Positions 1 to 8,600 of a stretch of DNA of 60,261 nt are shown piece by piece. The notes under the pieces were generated by a model that did no database searches, had not been told where the DNA came from, and saw only the letters and a program-made list of their open reading frames with translations. This stretch comes from Sphingobacteriales bacterium TSM_CSS (GTDB lineage Bacteria; Bacteroidota; Bacteroidia; Chitinophagales; UBA2359). The number at the start of each line of letters is the position of its first letter. Position 1 is the first letter of the stretch. The stretch spans positions 1 to 60,261 of the forward strand of contig NBMY01000084.1 in assembly GCA_002212985.1 (NCBI GenBank), given 5' to 3'. A program made the position numbers and the translations under genes.

Positions 1-63
1 CCCTTAAAAACAAAGCATTATACGGACTATTCCGTAAAAAATTTGAAAGTTAGGGGTTAATTC

Positions 64-94
64 GACATCGGATGTTTCAAAAACATCCGATGTC
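64..94. terminator. Perfect 14-bp hairpin, likely terminator of an off-window gene
   Basis: GACATCGGATGTTT (64-77) pairs perfectly with 81-94 across a 3-nt loop and is followed by TTGTTT. The stem is long enough to stop transcription. The gene it serves would lie left of the window, so its role is inferred. Confidence 0.55.
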
Positions 95-314
95 TTGTTT
101 GTGCCCTTCTGAAAATCGGCGTTAAGAAAATTGGAACGGAGGGCTAAAAAGTCCCCCATTTGGGGGATTTAGGGGGTCGGCGCAGCAAACGCCATTAACT
201 ATGTTGTTTATTAAACGCTGCCGGTGCCTGCGTTTGCATTGGCGCATGCCCCCGAGAAATCGGGGCAGGCTCCCAGAAGTGCAGATTTTTAGTCGCTTTT
301 CAGGAAGGCTTGAC

Positions 315-505
315 TTTTTGTTACTTTTGGGTCAAGCACACTTTCCGCACCTTGAAAATTTGAGGCTGATAATCAGCAACTTACACATAATTTATCTATT
401 CTATCAATATTATATTATTATATAATAAATTGTTAGTCAAGTAATTACACATAATTTTCTGCTTGGGTGCGAAAAGTGGGGTCAAGCCAAAAGTAAACAT
501 TTTTT
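315..505. repeat. Diverged inverted repeat flanking an AT-rich core
   Basis: The left arm (315-351) contains TTTTTGTTACTTTTGG and CTTTCCGCACC. The reverse complement of the right arm (465-505) carries TGTTTACTTTTGG and CACTTTTCGCACCC in the same order. The arms are imperfect, about 37-41 bp long, and enclose about 113 bp dominated by A and T. This may be a degenerate small mobile element or a dispersed repeat; no terminal duplication is clear. Confidence 0.5.
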
Positions 506-651
506 ATGTTGGGACAAGGCAACCGGTACCGCAATCATCTGGTGATGATTATTTTTCACTTCAAGATTACACCAAAACAAGGTTGTGCCGTGCAAATAAT
601 ATTTCGGGGCAATAAAAACCGAATTTTTACGTTACACAAAAAAATCTGTGC

Positions 652-1131
652 ATGAAAAAACGCTTACACTTTCACCTTTTTTGTACCACTGTTTTGTTAA
701 TTGCTGCCTTTAATGCCCTGCAGGCACAAAACCCCCGTCAGGAAAGCACTGCCGATGTGTTTCGCCGGTACGAGTTGGAGGTTTGGCAGAAATTAGACTC
801 CATAAAAACAACCGCCCGCGAGGGAGTGGCCGATTTACGGCGCAACCTGCAAGATATGGAAGTGGAAGTTGCCGATGGCGGAAAAATGGTGGTAAAAGGC
901 GATACGGTAGATGTGGCTACCCCGATGAAGGGAATTATTGATGGTGTGGAAGAAATTGGTAAAGCCTTTGGTTTGCCCGATGCTTCTTTAGACCCCTTGC
1001 GCGAATCTGCCGATGATATGCCGTACTACCTGAAAGCCGGCCTCGATTTTTTAAAGGGTATTGATTTGGGCTGGGGCAATGAGGATAACACCCAACAAAA
1101 TACGGGTACCCAAAACCGGCAAAAGCAATAA
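652..1131 (+). CDS. Secreted hypothetical protein
   Basis: A 159-aa protein of unknown function. Residues 1-26 form a typical Sec signal peptide (KKR charge cluster, hydrophobic core, cleavage likely after LQAQ). The mature part is charged and mostly helical, with a Lys/Arg/Glu-rich segment around residues 35-75, and a Gln/Asn-rich tail near residues 145-159. There is no lipobox and no C-terminal sorting domain, so it is probably periplasmic. It precedes the DUF2461 gene in the same direction with a gap of about 120 bp. I do not recognise a family. Confidence 0.75.
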   Translation: MKKRLHFHLFCTTVLLIAAFNALQAQNPRQESTADVFRRYELEVWQKLDSIKTTAREGVADLRRNLQDMEVEVADGGKMVVKGDTVDVATPMKGIIDGVEEIGKAFGLPDASLDPLRESADDMPYYLKAGLDFLKGIDLGWGNEDNTQQNTGTQNRQKQ

Positions 1132-1213
1132 GCCCGCACCTCATGCCATACCGCCGCCTGCCGCACCGCCAACAGATAATTGCAGCATGCTGCCCAATTT
1201 TTTGCCCGTTTTT

Positions 1214-1221
1214 TACCTTTG
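1214..1221 (+). promoter_or_regulatory. -7 box TACCTTTG for the DUF2461 gene
   Basis: TACCTTTG fits the Bacteroidota -7 consensus TAnnTTTG and lies 29 bp before the ATG at 1251. It supports that start over the longer open frame beginning at 1143. No clear -33 box is visible. Confidence 0.5.
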
Positions 1222-1250
1222 TACCATCAATAAACAACCTGCATACATCT

Positions 1251-1910
1251 ATGAAACCGGCCACCCTTGATTTTTTGCGCCTGCTAAAGGAAAATAACAA
1301 CCGCGAGTGGTTTCAGGCAAATAAAAGCCTGTACGAAGCTGCAAAAGCCGATGTAACCGCTTTGGTAGCATCGGTTATAGAAAAAGTGGCTGCTTTTGAC
1401 GACAGCATCGGGCATTTACAGGCTAAAGACTGCTTGTTTCGCATTTACCGCGATGTGCGTTTTTCGCCCGATAAATCGCCCTACAAAACCAACATGGGCG
1501 CTTATTTTACCGGCGGCGGAAAGCACTCCCTGCAATGCGGTTACTACTTGCACATAGAACCCGGAAACCAATGTTTTGCCGGCGGCGGATGCTACTTGCC
1601 GCCCGCTCCGCAGCTTAAAATGATACGGCAGGAAATTGACTACCATACGCCCGAATTTCTGGCTATCTTACAAAACCCCGATTTCGCCGCCACCTTCGGG
1701 CAATTGGAAGATATGAAACTGAAAACCGCCCCGAAAGGTTATGCCAAAGACCACCCGCATGTACACCTGCTGCAATATACCAGCTATGTAGCTTCGCATA
1801 ATTTTACCGATGTCCAAATGTGCGAACATGACATTGCCCAAAAATTGGCTAACACCTTTAAAACCCTTAAACCGCTGAACGATTTTTTAAACCGCGCCAT
1901 GGGTTTTTAA
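1251..1910 (+). CDS. DUF2461 domain-containing protein
   Basis: A 219-aa cytoplasmic protein of the DUF2461 family (TIGR02453-like). It opens with the characteristic F-L--L--NNNREWF--NK segment. The central part has the family pattern of a conserved FRIYRDVRFS-DKSPYKTN stretch followed by a glycine-rich YLHIEPG region. The biochemical function of the family is unknown. The open frame extends to 1143, but the ATG at 1251 follows a good -7 box and starts exactly where the family does. Its last 225 bp are repeated at 13125-13349 with about 95% identity, and this bounds the accessory block downstream. The gene itself looks intact. Confidence 0.88.
   Translation: MKPATLDFLRLLKENNNREWFQANKSLYEAAKADVTALVASVIEKVAAFDDSIGHLQAKDCLFRIYRDVRFSPDKSPYKTNMGAYFTGGGKHSLQCGYYLHIEPGNQCFAGGGCYLPPAPQLKMIRQEIDYHTPEFLAILQNPDFAATFGQLEDMKLKTAPKGYAKDHPHVHLLQYTSYVASHNFTDVQMCEHDIAQKLANTFKTLKPLNDFLNRAMGF
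1686..1910 (+). repeat. Direct repeat copy 1 (3' end of the DUF2461 gene)
   Basis: This segment matches 13125-13349 in the same orientation, without gaps and with 11 mismatches by my count. Identity starts abruptly at GCCGCCACC and continues to the stop codon. The two copies bracket about 11.2 kb. Confidence 0.92.
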
Positions 1911-1944
1911 CATGTTATTAAAACTACGTGAGTGCCTTAACAAG

Positions 1945-1977
1945 AAAAACCCCCCTTCACCTCAAGGCGCAGGGGGG
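1945..1977 (-). terminator. Rho-independent terminator of the RCC1 giant gene
   Basis: On the minus strand, CCCCCCT (1971-1977) pairs with AGGGGGG (1950-1956). An inner CGCC-TTGA-GGTG stem extends it, and TTTTTCTTG follows. It lies about 50 bp after the stop of the 2027-7942 gene. Confidence 0.75.
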
Positions 1978-2026
1978 TAAATTCCATGTTTCAGCAACCG
2001 AATGTTGCGGGCTGAACAACAACCGG

Positions 2027-5000
2027 TTAATGCATTACCAGCAGTCGTATTTGTTGCCTGTCACCATTTTCGGTCTGTAAAACGGCATAGTAAGTGCCGG
2101 GTGGCAACAAGGCTGTGTTAAAAGGCAGTTCGTAAACCGTGTTTTCCTCCGTCATTCCTTCAAACAACACTGTTACAGCTCTACCCATAACATCATATAC
2201 AGCTAGTACTGTTTTTTGGGCGTTGTAGCCGGTAAAGGTAACCATGGTTTCTCCGTTGGTGGGGTTGGGGTAAGCGCTCAAATCAACAGCGGTAGTTATC
2301 TCGCCCGTTTTACAGGTTGTAACTGTTACCGATTTACTTGCCGATTTGGTACAACCTGCTGCATTGGTAACTGTAACTACATACGAGCCAGACATAGTAG
2401 ATGAAGCGGGGCCACGGCTCATGGTAGCGCCTGTAGCCGTATAACCCAAAGGTCCAGACCAGGAATAAGCGGTGCCTCCGGTTGCAGTGGCAGTAAGCAC
2501 AATGTTTGAGCCGGAGCAAACCAAGCTGTTGCCTGTAATTGTTGGTGTAGGAGGCAATGCATTAACCGTAACAAATATGCTGTAAGTGCCGGGGTTACTG
2601 CCACCGGTTATAATTACACTATATGTACCGGTAAATGATGTACTGGTGGGAGTTATAGACCACGTGGGAACGGTGCTATTAGCGCGCTTTAAACCAAGTG
2701 GTCCAATAAATGCATAAGTGCCGCCGCCCGATGCAGTAAGTGTAAATGGTTGCCCAACACAAACACTGGTAGGGCCGGTAATAGGGGGTGTTGTTATGGT
2801 TATTGATTTGCTTGCGCTTGCCGTACAGCCGTTAATGCTTGTTACGGTTACCGTATAAGTACCCGATGCGGTAAATGTATTTACTGCCTGATTGGGGGTG
2901 CTTCCACCGCTCCATACATAGGTGTTGCCGCCGGAAGCTGTAAGAGTTATACTACCGGTGCCGGAGGATGGGCCGGTAATGGTTGCGGTTGGTGCCGCAT
3001 TAACGGTCACTATTTGGCTTGCCGTAGCAGTACAGCCGTTGGCGCCGGTTACGGTTACGGTGTAGGTGCCCGATGCGGTAAACGTGTTTGCTGCCTGATT
3101 GGGGGTACTGCCGCCACTCCATACAAAAGATGTGCCGCCCGATGCGGTAAGGCTCAAGCTTCCGCAGGCTGTGGCAGTGCCGGTAATGGTTGCGGTTGGT
3201 GCCGGATTAACGGTCACTATCTGGCTTGCGGTAGCAGTACAGCCGTTGGCGCCGGTTACGGTTACGGTGTAGGTGCCCGATGCGGTAAACGTGTTTGCTG
3301 CCTGATTGGGGGTACTGCCGCCACTCCATACAAAAGATGTGCCGCCCGATGCGGTAAGGCTCAAGCTTCCGCAGGCTGTGGCAGTGCCGGTAATGGTTGC
3401 GGTTGGTGCCGGATTAACGGTCACTATCTGGCTTGCGGTAGCAGTACAGCCGTTGGCGCCGGTTACGGTTACGGTGTAGGTGCCCGATGCGGTAAACGTG
3501 TTTGCTGCCTGATTGGGGGTACTGCCGCCACTCCATACAAAAGATGTGCCGCCCGATGCGGTAAGGCTCAAGCTTCCGCAGGCTGTGGCAGTGCCGGTAA
3601 TGGTTGCGGTTGGCAGCGGATTAACGGTCACTATCCGGCTTGTCGTAGCAAATGCCGAAGGTTCATCAACCTGTACGGGTACGGGTGTACTGGAATCATC
3701 ATACGTACCGTCGCCAAGATACCCATCCCCATTACCCCCGAAACCGAAAAGGTTTCCATCCTGATTAAGGGCAAAAGAGAAGTATTCATCTACCGTAGCA
3801 TACACCTTTGACCAATTGGTTGCTGTACCGCTTTGAACGGGTACATTGCTGTCATCCTCTGTGCCATTGCCTAAGTTGCCATCGCCATTGTATCCCCAGC
3901 CCCAAAGGGTGCCGTCTGTTTTTACCCCCAAAGAGTATTCATAACCCGCTGCTACACATGCCCAGCCGTTGCTTATGAGTACCGGTATATTGCTGTCACT
4001 TGTGCTGCCATTGCCCAATTGACCATCACCGTTCTCGCCCCAGGCCCACAAGGTGCCGTCTGTTTTGATGGCCAATGAAGCCCTGTAGCCGGCATCGGCT
4101 TTTTGCCAGTCGGTGTCAGTGCCCACTTGTACAGGGACATTGGAATTATTATTGTTGCCCGTACCCAACTGACCGCTGTTATTATATCCCCAGGCCCACA
4201 AGGTGCCGTCTGTTTTAATGGCCAGTGCATGACCAAGGTAGGTAAACGTGGAGACACTGGCCCAGTTGGTTTCTGTGCCAATTTGTACCGGGGTTAAAGC
4301 AGCAGGATTACTCCCTGGACCAGGCACCCCGCCGTTGGCGCCCCAGGCCCAGAGGCTGCCATCGGTTTTGATGCCGAAACTTCGGCCATCGCCGGCTTCC
4401 ACATAGGCCCAATCGGTGGCCGCGCCTACTTGTACGGGGATGTTTTGGTTCGTGGTGTTGCCAATCCCCAATTGTCCTGCACCATTATTGCCCCATGCCC
4501 AAAGCGTACCGTCGGTCTTGACCCCGAGGGAGTGATACGCTCCTGCGGAGACATCAGCCCAATCCGTGTCTGTACCCACTTGTAACGGCACATTGGAATC
4601 GTCGTCCCCGCTGTTGCCAATTGACCCATAATATTCGTATCCCCAGCCCCAAAGGGTGCCGTCGGCTTTGATGCCCAGGGTATGGTAATATCCTGCTGAC
4701 ACTTTTTTCCAGGGTAGGCCGGTGTAATATTCGTACGTAACGGTGCCCCCTGTGCCGGCGGCGGCAGGGTCGAAGGTGGCAGTTCCGTTTCCATTGTCGG
4801 TGATGCCGGGGCCGGAGAAGGTGCCGTCGGGGGCGTGGTTGCCCGTCAGGGTGGCGGGCTCATCGCCGGAACAATATACAGGATCAAGACCATCAAATGC
4901 CAGACAAATATCTACGGTGACCTGTGATGAGGCAAAGGCAGATACCACCTTGCCAAACTGGTTTTTACTGACCACGGTAGCATTGCCCAATTGGGCAGCT

Positions 5001-7942
5001 GAGTTCGCTCCCGTTGTGAAAAGGAATCCCCCGCTATTGACGGCAAGGGTATGCGCGGAACCTATCCCGATAGCCGTCCAATCGGTAGCGGTACCGATTT
5101 GTGCGGGTGTGTTGGTGTCGGTGTTGTTGCCGTTGCCCAATTGTCCAATTCCGTTTGTGCCCCAGCCCCACAAGGCGCCGTTTGACTTAAGGGCGAGACA
5201 GGCATCGGAAGCGACCATGGTCTCCCAATCGGTATCCGAACCCACCTGAGTAGGCGTATTGGTGGAAGTATTATTGCCAATGCCCAATTGCCCATTTGAG
5301 TTTCTCCCCCAGGACCAAAGTGTACCGTTGGTCTTGATGGCATAGCTTTGAGCTGAACCGGCAAAGATTTTGTCCCAGTCCGTGTCAGTACCGATTTGTG
5401 CGGGTGTGTTAGCCGAATTGCCAGTCTGTCCGAAATTATTGTAGCCCCAGGCCCAGAGTGTGCCGTTTGTCTTAATGGCCAGCGTATGGCCGAAGCCGGC
5501 AGCGATGGCTGCCCAATCGGTATCCGTACCTGCTTGCACAGGGACTCCGCTGTTAATGTTGGTGCCATTGCCCAATTGCCCAAAAAAATTGCTGCCCCAT
5601 GCCCAAAGGGTTCCATTCGATTTCAGTGCAATGGTAAAGTATCCTTTTGAACGGATGCTTACCCAGTCATTGTCCGTGCCGATCTGAACCGGAATGTTGC
5701 TGTTGGTGAAGGTTCCGTTGCCCAATTGCCCAGAACTACCCAAGCCCCATGCCCAAAGGGTACCGTTTGTCTTGATGGCTACCGTATGGTAGATACCGGA
5801 AGCGATAGCCGCCCAGTCATTGTCCGTCCCAATCTGCACGGGTATCTGTTCACGGGTATTGGTACCATTGCCAAGCTGTCCGTAAGTATTGTCGCCCCAG
5901 GCCCAGAGTGTGCCGTCCCTTTTCAGGGCTACGCTATGGTCCTGGCCGGCAGTTGCGGCCATCCATTCCGGGCAGTCTATGGCTGTGGAGAGATACCGGA
6001 CAGTCCCGCTGCCAATGGCATCGGCAGGCGTGAACGTGGCCGTACCGTCGCCATGGTTGGTGATGCCGGGTCCGTCGAAGTAGGCATCGCTGCCGGGCAG
6101 GTTGCCTGTAAGGGTGACGGGGGCATCCAGGTCGCAGTAGGTAGCACCGAGGCCGCTGAACATGGGTAAGTCCGCAGAAACACAGGGTGTCACCGTCATC
6201 GTAATCGCATCGCTCGTCGCCGTGGCCGGGCTGGCGCAGGGGTCGCTGCTGGTCATCACCACCGTTATCACGTCGCCGTTGGCGAGGGCATTGTCCATGT
6301 AGGTGGGGCTGTTGGCGCCCACGTTCACGTTGTTTTTCTTCCACTGGTAGGTGGGTGTGGTGCCGCCGTTGGTGGGCGTGGCGGTGAAGGTGACGGGGGG
6401 GCCGGCGGTGATGTTGTTGCCGGGGTTGGCGGAGATGGAGACGGAGGGGGTTACCAACGCAGAGACCACAACATTAGCTGAGGCTGTGCCCGTACAACCA
6501 TTGAGGTCGGTGGCGGTCACGGTGTACGTTCCGGATTGGTTAACGGTGATGGATTGGGTAGTCTCGTTGGTTGACCAGAGGTAAGGCGCCTGTTGTCCGC
6601 CCTCAGACTCGTAAACGGTAAGTACATCTTCACCGCAATTATGTTGCTCACCAATATAAAAAAACGATTGAAAATATTCGCCGAAATTTTTAACTCCGTT
6701 CATGTCTATAGTGCAACCGCTGCCAACATTCGTAGCTACCACAGTATATTGCCCGCTGGTGAAAGTACCAAAGGAAAGGGCACTTCCGGTACCTGGTACG
6801 GCACTCCCAACATTCACCGAGAAGTTTTGCAGTTGATAGTTGACGCCCAATTCGGAGTCGGAAAGACCTACTTCTGAGCCTCCCACACCCGGGCAGTACC
6901 ATTCACCGCCGGTTACGTCAAAAACGGTGGGCAAGATGCAAGAGCTGGTCACCGTCATGGTAATTGAATTACTCGTTGCCGTAGCCGGGCTGGCACAGGG
7001 GTCGCTGCTGGTCATCACCACCGTGATGACGTCGCCGTTGGCGAGGGTATTGTCCATGTAGGTGGGGCTGTTGGCGCCCACGTTGGTGTTGTTTTTCTTC
7101 CACTGGTAGGCAGGCGTGGCGCCGCCATTGGTGGGCGTGGCGGTGAAGGTGACGCTTGTGCCGGCGGTGATGTTGTTGCCGGGGTTGGCGGTGATGCTCA
7201 CAGAGGCAGCGAGCGGACCTGGGCTGGTCATGACCCGGTTCGTGCCATTTGATGACACTGCCACGAAAAGACCGTTGCCGTATGTTACGGAATTCCAAGA
7301 ATTTGCCGCTGCCGCCGTGCGGGCCGTCCAGGTAATGCCGTCAGGGCTGGTCATGACCTGGTTCGTGCCATAACCCGCCACCGCCACAAAAAGACCGTTG
7401 CCGTACGTTACGGAAAACCACCCCTCAGCCGGCGCCGTTCGGGGCGTCCAGGTAATGCCGTCCGGACTGGTCATGACCCGGTTCGTGCCAGTAGCTGCCA
7501 CCGCTACGAAAAGACCGTTGCCATACGTAACGGAAAGCCACTGGGTTGCTTGTGCTGCCGTACGGGCCGTCCAGGTAATGCCGTCCGGACTGGTCATGAC
7601 CGGGTTCGTGCCCATTCCAAGCCCCACGGCCACGAAAAGACCGTTGCCGTACGCAACGGAATACCAAGAACTTGCTGCTGCCGCCGTGCGGGGTGTCCAG
7701 GTAATGCCGTCAGGGCTGGTCATGACCCGGTTCGTGCCATTATCAGACACCGCCACGAAAAGACCGTTGCCGTATGTTACGGAATTCCAAGAATTTGCCT
7801 CTGCCGCCGTGCGGGCCGTCCAGGTTGCGCCTTGGGGGCAAGGCGGCGGCACTGATGTGGCAAACAGGAAGTTGGTGAATTGTAACAGCAACAGTATAAG
7901 GGCTATACTTTTAGCTGTTTGTTTTAGTGTTAATTTTAACAT
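2027..7942 (-). CDS. Giant T9SS-secreted protein with RCC1 propellers, Ig-like and PKD-like repeats
   Basis: A 1971-aa exported protein. Order seen: signal peptide (about 1-29); five or six 43-aa propeller repeats with the core YGNGLFVAV and MTSPDGITWT (30-245); an Ig-like domain (about 250-335); a Cys-containing region; a second Ig-like domain (about 495-585); a first RCC1 block with the core LWAWG-N--GQLGNG (about 655-980); a second RCC1 block (about 1075-1420); tandem PKD-like repeats (about 1434-1715); more Ig-like modules; and a type A sorting domain starting AYPNPTNGE (about 1885-1971). The T9SS CTD implies outer-membrane export and surface attachment or release. RCC1 and propeller modules usually mediate binding; no catalytic domain is visible. 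A -7 box and three copies of a repeated motif lie upstream, and a terminator follows. It is probably the main product of the accessory block. Confidence 0.93.
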   Translation of the reverse strand: MLKLTLKQTAKSIALILLLLQFTNFLFATSVPPPCPQGATWTARTAAEANSWNSVTYGNGLFVAVSDNGTNRVMTSPDGITWTPRTAAAASSWYSVAYGNGLFVAVGLGMGTNPVMTSPDGITWTARTAAQATQWLSVTYGNGLFVAVAATGTNRVMTSPDGITWTPRTAPAEGWFSVTYGNGLFVAVAGYGTNQVMTSPDGITWTARTAAAANSWNSVTYGNGLFVAVSSNGTNRVMTSPGPLAASVSITANPGNNITAGTSVTFTATPTNGGATPAYQWKKNNTNVGANSPTYMDNTLANGDVITVVMTSSDPCASPATATSNSITMTVTSSCILPTVFDVTGGEWYCPGVGGSEVGLSDSELGVNYQLQNFSVNVGSAVPGTGSALSFGTFTSGQYTVVATNVGSGCTIDMNGVKNFGEYFQSFFYIGEQHNCGEDVLTVYESEGGQQAPYLWSTNETTQSITVNQSGTYTVTATDLNGCTGTASANVVVSALVTPSVSISANPGNNITAGPPVTFTATPTNGGTTPTYQWKKNNVNVGANSPTYMDNALANGDVITVVMTSSDPCASPATATSDAITMTVTPCVSADLPMFSGLGATYCDLDAPVTLTGNLPGSDAYFDGPGITNHGDGTATFTPADAIGSGTVRYLSTAIDCPEWMAATAGQDHSVALKRDGTLWAWGDNTYGQLGNGTNTREQIPVQIGTDNDWAAIASGIYHTVAIKTNGTLWAWGLGSSGQLGNGTFTNSNIPVQIGTDNDWVSIRSKGYFTIALKSNGTLWAWGSNFFGQLGNGTNINSGVPVQAGTDTDWAAIAAGFGHTLAIKTNGTLWAWGYNNFGQTGNSANTPAQIGTDTDWDKIFAGSAQSYAIKTNGTLWSWGRNSNGQLGIGNNTSTNTPTQVGSDTDWETMVASDACLALKSNGALWGWGTNGIGQLGNGNNTDTNTPAQIGTATDWTAIGIGSAHTLAVNSGGFLFTTGANSAAQLGNATVVSKNQFGKVVSAFASSQVTVDICLAFDGLDPVYCSGDEPATLTGNHAPDGTFSGPGITDNGNGTATFDPAAAGTGGTVTYEYYTGLPWKKVSAGYYHTLGIKADGTLWGWGYEYYGSIGNSGDDDSNVPLQVGTDTDWADVSAGAYHSLGVKTDGTLWAWGNNGAGQLGIGNTTNQNIPVQVGAATDWAYVEAGDGRSFGIKTDGSLWAWGANGGVPGPGSNPAALTPVQIGTETNWASVSTFTYLGHALAIKTDGTLWAWGYNNSGQLGTGNNNNSNVPVQVGTDTDWQKADAGYRASLAIKTDGTLWAWGENGDGQLGNGSTSDSNIPVLISNGWACVAAGYEYSLGVKTDGTLWGWGYNGDGNLGNGTEDDSNVPVQSGTATNWSKVYATVDEYFSFALNQDGNLFGFGGNGDGYLGDGTYDDSSTPVPVQVDEPSAFATTSRIVTVNPLPTATITGTATACGSLSLTASGGTSFVWSGGSTPNQAANTFTASGTYTVTVTGANGCTATASQIVTVNPAPTATITGTATACGSLSLTASGGTSFVWSGGSTPNQAANTFTASGTYTVTVTGANGCTATASQIVTVNPAPTATITGTATACGSLSLTASGGTSFVWSGGSTPNQAANTFTASGTYTVTVTGANGCTATASQIVTVNAAPTATITGPSSGTGSITLTASGGNTYVWSGGSTPNQAVNTFTASGTYTVTVTSINGCTASASKSITITTPPITGPTSVCVGQPFTLTASGGGTYAFIGPLGLKRANSTVPTWSITPTSTSFTGTYSVIITGGSNPGTYSIFVTVNALPPTPTITGNSLVCSGSNIVLTATATGGTAYSWSGPLGYTATGATMSRGPASSTMSGSYVVTVTNAAGCTKSASKSVTVTTCKTGEITTAVDLSAYPNPTNGETMVTFTGYNAQKTVLAVYDVMGRAVTVLFEGMTEENTVYELPFNTALLPPGTYYAVLQTENGDRQQIRLLVMH
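3001..3621 (-). repeat. Three near-identical 207-bp tandem repeats inside the RCC1 giant gene
   Basis: Units start at 3001, 3208 and 3415 with TAACGGTCACTAT, and differ at only a few bases. Each encodes a 69-aa PKD-like domain containing SGGSTPNQAANTF. A diverged fourth unit lies at about 2797-3000. Near-identity at DNA level points to recent expansion or homogenisation. Confidence 0.95.
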
Positions 7943-8021
7943 GGTTGAAAAAAATTTAGATTACTAATTAAAGATGAAGTCTTACACAATGAGTTTTGAG
8001 AAAATAGTCAAGTATTTCGGG

Positions 8022-8029
8022 CAAAAGTA
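8022..8029 (-). promoter_or_regulatory. -7 box TACTTTTG for the RCC1 giant gene
   Basis: On the minus strand TACTTTTG matches TAnnTTTG, about 80 bp before the start codon at 7942. Only a weak -33 candidate (TTTA, 8047-8050) is present, which would suit an activator-dependent promoter. Confidence 0.5.
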
Positions 8030-8050
8030 CAGGCATTGTGCTTTTGTAAA

Positions 8051-8088
8051 GGGGGGTATTTGTACAATATTGGGGGGGTAATTGTACC
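8051..8088. promoter_or_regulatory. Two direct copies of GGGGTAWWTGTAC upstream of the RCC1 giant promoter
   Basis: GGGGTATTTGTAC (from 8053) and GGGGTAATTGTACC (from 8075) are 22 bp apart, about two helical turns. A third copy, GGGGTAAATGTACC, lies at 8537-8550. The core GGTA-N4-TACC is an inverted repeat. The G6 and G7 tracts are also potential slippage sites. The position just upstream of a weak -33 region suggests an activator site; the binding protein is unknown. Confidence 0.45.
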
Positions 8089-8600
8089 AAAAACTGTTTT
8101 CAGGCAGTTTTTGCCGTTTTTTCAGTTGGTTTGGAGGAATTCTGAAGCGTTTTTTTAATAAGCGCTGTAAAGTTTTTACATCGCTCCGCCCGACAGCTTG
8201 AACAATCCAAGTTGCTTTTTCGACCTGATGTTCATGCAGCAACCGATAAGTTTCTTGCAGCCGCGCATGATATAGCGCCCGGGCAGGGGTAGTGTTTTAC
8301 CTTTTTTATAAAAGAGGATACGGCTCATAGCAACGTGTGTTGCCAGGGTATTAACATTGGTTTCCTTGTTATAAAGGCAGGTTTGTATAAATGCCGGAGC
8401 CTGATTAGCCATGCTTTGTTGCTAGGCGAAAGGGCTTGGGGGCATAAACCGGGTGGTAGAATTTGCCAAACGCACCCATAAGGCATAATTAGGGCTGCCC
8501 ACCGTTCGTTGGCGGAACGGTTTGTACTATTAAAGCGGGGTAAATGTACCCATATGGGCTTTAAGCACCCCTGCTGAAACTTATACCGCTTAGATTGGGA

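Larger units (their letters stand above)
1..651. other. Gene-free, palindrome-rich intergenic region
   Basis: No credible gene is present. Besides the hairpin at 64-94 there is a C5/G5/G5 block at 153-176, where one C-tract can pair with either of two G-tracts, and a CCCCGA-GAAA-TCGGGG hairpin at 250-265. A diverged inverted repeat (315-351 and 465-505) flanks a very AT-rich core. A 74-codon frame at 201-425 runs through these repeats and has no protein-like features. The stretch resembles the dispersed intergenic repeats common in Bacteroidota genomes; that resemblance is from memory. Confidence 0.6.
7985..8412 (-). pseudogene. Frameshifted remnant of an AraC-type (HTCC C-terminal) DNA-binding domain
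   Basis: Two overlapping minus frames together give one AraC/XylS-type HTH. The first (from 8412) carries VNTLATHVAMSRILFYKK, the first helix-turn-helix. The second, in another frame from about 8280, carries ARLQETYRLLHEHQV and then VGRSDVKTLQRLLKKRF, the second HTH. A frameshift near 8280 joins them. The order and spacing match the C-terminus of the adjacent HTCC. Nothing protein-like is visible upstream to 8600, so sensor and kinase parts are gone. It is likely a dead relative of the neighbouring HTCC. About 190 bp up to 8600 hold only the third GGGGTAAATGTACC copy. Confidence 0.7.

Noticed and set aside
201-425. 74-codon open frame on the plus strand
   Set aside because: It runs across the intergenic hairpins and inverted repeat, has low-complexity Ile/Tyr ends and no protein-like pattern.
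3001-3621. Regularly spaced repeats, considered as CRISPR
   Set aside because: The units are 207 bp, contiguous and in frame within a gene; there are no spacers or cas genes.
3014-3811. 265-codon plus-strand frame with three repeats
   Set aside because: It is antisense to the PKD-like tandem repeats of the RCC1 giant gene; its Cys/Gly-rich repeats are a by-product of the 207-bp DNA units.
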